A stretch of 10,000 nucleotides of DNA from Apostichopus japonicus (Eukaryota > Echinodermata > Holothuroidea > Aspidochirotida > Stichopodidae). The position numbers and the translations under genes were made by a program. Position 1 is the first letter of the stretch. Each line of letters opens with the position of its first letter. The stretch spans positions 973,799 to 983,798 of the forward strand of contig NC_092565.1 in assembly GCF_037975245.1 (NCBI RefSeq), written 5' to 3'. Shown piece by piece: positions 7,762 through 10,000 of the stretch. The notes beneath the pieces are model-generated. The model saw nothing but the letters and a program-made list of their open reading frames with translations. It had not been told where the DNA came from and ran no database searches.

Positions 7762-8304
7762 ATGCATGTGTTCGTGGGTCGTTCTGCCGTCTCCGTCGGG
7801 CACACACAGGCCAGCGCCCGATACATTCAAGTTGACAGTGGTCAAAACTCTATGCATGTGTTCGCGTGTCGTTCTGCCGTCTCCGCCGCGCACATCCTAG
7901 CCAGCGCCCGATACATTCAAGTTGACGATGGTCACAACACTATGCATGTGTTCGCGTGTCGTTCTGCCGTCTCCGCCGGGCGCATCCCAGCCAGCGCCCG
8001 ATACATTCAAGTTGACAACGGTCACAACTCTATGCATGTGCTCGTGGGTCGTTCTACCGTCAACGTCGGGCGCACACAGGCCAGTACCCGATTCATGCAA
8101 GTTTGACAACGGTCACAAACTCTATGCATGTGTTCGCGTGTCGTTCTGCCGTCTCCGCCGGGCACATCCCAGCCAGCGCCCGATACATTCAAGTTGACAA
8201 CGGTCACAAACTCTATGCATGTGTTCGCGTGTCGTTCTGCCGTCTCCGCCGGGCACATCCCAGCCAGCGCCCGATACATTCAAGTTGACAATGGTCACAA
8301 CTCT

Positions 8305-8422
8305 ATGCATGTGTTCGCGGGTCGTTCTACCGTCACCGTCGGGCACACTTGAGCCAGTACCCGCTTGACTTTTTTTTTTTTTTTTTTTATGTCAACGTCT
8401 TCTTCAAGGAAGTCCAAATTCT
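8305..8422. repeat. Array block junction 2 with 19-base T-run
   Basis: This is the same type c unit and T-run arrangement, with T at 8370-8388 and then ATGTCAACGTCTTCTTCAAG. The unit contains CACACTTGAGCCAGTACCCG, which resembles CACACTTAAGCCAATACCCG of the promoter-like blocks. Confidence 0.9.
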
Positions 8423-9144
8423 ATGCATGTGTTCGTGGGTCGTTCTGCCGTCTCCGTCGGGCACACACAGGCCAGCGCCCGATACATTCAAGTTGACAAT
8501 GGTCACAACTCTATGCATGTGTTCGCGGGTCGTTCTGCCGTCAACGTCGGGCACACACAGGCCAGTACCCGATACACGCAAGTTGACAATGGTCACAAAC
8601 TCTATGCATGTGTTCGCGTGTCGTTCTGCCGTCTCCGCCGCGCACATCCTAGCCAGCGCCCGATACATTAAAGTTGACAGTGGTCAAAACTCTATGCATG
8701 TGTTCGCGTGTCGTTCTGCCGTCTCCGCCGCGCACATCCTAGCCAGCGCCCGATACATTCAAGTTGACGACGGTCACAACACTATGAATGTGTTCGCGTG
8801 TCGTTCTGCCGTCTCCGCCGGGCGCATCCCAGCCAGCGCCCGATACATTCAAGTTGACAACGGTCACAACTCTATGCATGTGCTCGCGGTCGTTCTGCCG
8901 TCAACGTCGGGCGCACACAGGCCAGTACCCGATTCATGCAAGTTGACAACGGTCACAAACTCTATGCATGTGTTCGCGTGTCGTTCTGCCGTCTCCGCCG
9001 GGCACATCCCAGCCAGCGCCCGATACATTCAAGTTGACAACGGTCACAAACTCTATGCATGTGTTCGCGTGTCGTTCTGCCGTCTCCGCCGGGCACATCC
9101 CAGCCAGCGCCCGATACATTCAAGTTGACAATGGTCACAACTCT

Positions 9145-9259
9145 ATGCATGTGTTCGCGGGTCGTTCTACCGTCACCGTCGGGCACACTTGAGCCAGTAC
9201 CCGCTTGACTTTTTTTTTTTTTTTTATGTCAACGTCTTCTTCAAGGAAGTCCAAATTCT
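9145..9259. repeat. Array block junction 3 with 16-base T-run
   Basis: The type c unit and T-run arrangement is repeated with T at 9210-9225. The preceding units (about 8964-9209) match 8124-8369 at an offset of 840 bases with no difference noticed. Confidence 0.9.
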
Positions 9260-9713
9260 ATGCATGTGTTCGTGGGTCGTTCTGCCGTCTCCGTCGGGCA
9301 CACAATCAAGCCAGCGCCCGATACATTCAAGTTGACGATGGTCACAACACTATGCATGTGTTCGCGGGTCGTTCTGCCGTCAACGTCGGGCACACACAGG
9401 CCAGTACCCGATACATTCAAGTTGACAACGGTCACAACTCTATGCATGTGCTCGTGGGTCGTTCTACCGTCAACGTCGGGCGCACACAGGCCAGTACCCG
9501 ATTCATGCAAGTTGACAACGGTCACAAACTCTATGCATGTGTTTCGCGTGTCGTTCTGCCGTCTCCGCCGGGCACATCCCAGCCAGCGCCCGATACATTC
9601 AAGTTGACAACGGTCACAAACTCTATGCATGTGTTCGCGTGTCGTTCTGCCGTCTCCGCCGGGCACATCCAGCCAGCGCCCGATACATTCAAGTTGACAA
9701 TGGTCACAACTCT

Positions 9714-9830
9714 ATGCATGTGTTCGCGGGTCGTTCTACCGTCACCGTCGGGCACACTTGAGCCAGTACCCGCTTGACTTTTTTTTTTTTTTTTTTATGT
9801 CAACGTCTTCTTCAAGGAAGTCCAAATTCT
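9714..9830. repeat. Array block junction 4 with 18-base T-run
   Basis: This is the fourth T-run junction, T at 9779-9796. The unit that follows it (9831) shares the variant CACACAATCAAGCCAGCGCC with the one after junction 3 (9260), whereas the units after junctions 1 and 2 have CACACACAGGCCAGCGCC. Confidence 0.9.
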
Positions 9831-10000
9831 ATGCATGTGTTCGTGGGTCGTTCTGCCGTCTCCGTCGGGCACACAATCAAGCCAGCGCCCGATACATTCA
9901 AGTTGACAATGGTCACAACTCTATGCATGTGTTCGCGGGTCGTTCTGCCGTCAACGTCGGGCACACACAGGCCAGTACCCGATACACGCAAGTTGACAAC

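Larger units (their letters stand above)
6718..10000. repeat. ~90 bp intergenic spacer tandem array (35 units, runs off the window)
   Basis: The core ATGCATG recurs at 6744, 6834, 6923, 7014, 7105, 7197, 7287, 7376, 7467, 7557, 7647, 7762, 7852, 7942, 8032, 8124, 8215, 8305, 8423, 8513, 8604, 8694, 8784 (as ATGAATG), 8874, 8964, 9055, 9145, 9260, 9352, 9442, 9533, 9625, 9714, 9831 and 9923. The spacing is 89-92 bases, except for 115-118 where a T-run intervenes. Two main variants exist. Type a has GTCTCCGCCGGGCACATCCC and AGCCAGCGCCCG. Type b has GTCAACGTCGGGCGCACACA and GGCCAGTACCCG. The array lies upstream of the promoter-like blocks in the rRNA sense, the usual place for rDNA enhancer repeats. 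The units share sequence with promoter block C. Enhancer function is inferred. Confidence 0.97.

Noticed and set aside
7471-8106. Open frame of 211 codons in the array
   Set aside because: It passes through a 17-base T-run that encodes a phenylalanine string and shifts between repeat frames. It is a by-product of the repeat.
8349-9128. Open frame of 259 codons through the array, with a 30-residue repeat (MHVFACRSAVSAGHIPASAR...)
   Set aside because: The 90-base period is a multiple of three, so stop-free frames follow automatically on both strands. Frames break wherever a unit is 89, 91 or 92 bases or a T-run intervenes. The same unit reads open in several frames, which fits a noncoding repeat and not a repeat protein.
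7711-9796. T-runs as Pol I or Pol III terminators for rRNA
   Set aside because: In the direction of rRNA transcription they read as poly(A), and no Pol III gene with A and B boxes is visible nearby. Termination by strand-independent factors cannot be excluded but is not supported.
6718-10000. CRISPR-like repeat array
   Set aside because: Units are contiguous at about 90 bases with no unique spacers between constant repeats. The locus is eukaryotic rDNA.

Overview
This window is one stretch of a eukaryotic nuclear ribosomal DNA repeat, with the transcribed unit on the minus strand. No protein-coding gene is supported. Read 5' to 3' on the minus strand, it holds the intergenic spacer (10000 down to about 5200-6600), the 5' external transcribed spacer, the complete 18S gene (about 4544-2666), ITS1, 5.8S (about 2055-1892), ITS2, and the first ~1.45 kb of 28S, which runs off the window at base 1. 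The organism is most likely a bilaterian animal. The basis is the 18S and 28S core motifs, an 18S of about 1.88 kb, a continuous 5.8S and the animal-like 3' end of 18S. The V9 flank reminded me of lophotrochozoan or flatworm 18S, but that is recollection and the phylum is not established.

The intergenic spacer has three zones. The zone next to the 5' ETS (about 4850-6115) is built from duplicated ~250-400 bp blocks. Next come two ~200 bp direct repeats (6115-6516). The last zone (6720 to the window end) is a ~90 bp tandem array of 35 units, arranged in blocks that are each closed by a T-run. A block of about 88 bp occurs three times (near 5216, 5955 and 6576). It carries a TATATA/G-rich motif at its downstream end in the rRNA sense and is my best candidate for the RNA polymerase I promoter plus spacer-promoter copies. 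Parts of the 90 bp array unit align with the upstream half of this block. This is the layout of a promoter-derived enhancer array, known from Xenopus rDNA, and it is the most interesting feature here.

A second notable feature is a set of single-base indels at near-invariant rRNA positions. They occur in 18S (2670, 2687, 2836, 3036, 3060, 3198, 4138) and 28S (about 1052, 1374, 1395, 1415). They could be assembly consensus errors in a collapsed repeat, or marks of a degenerate rDNA copy. All long open frames, including those through the array, are by-products of rRNA sequence or of a repeat unit whose length is near a multiple of three.
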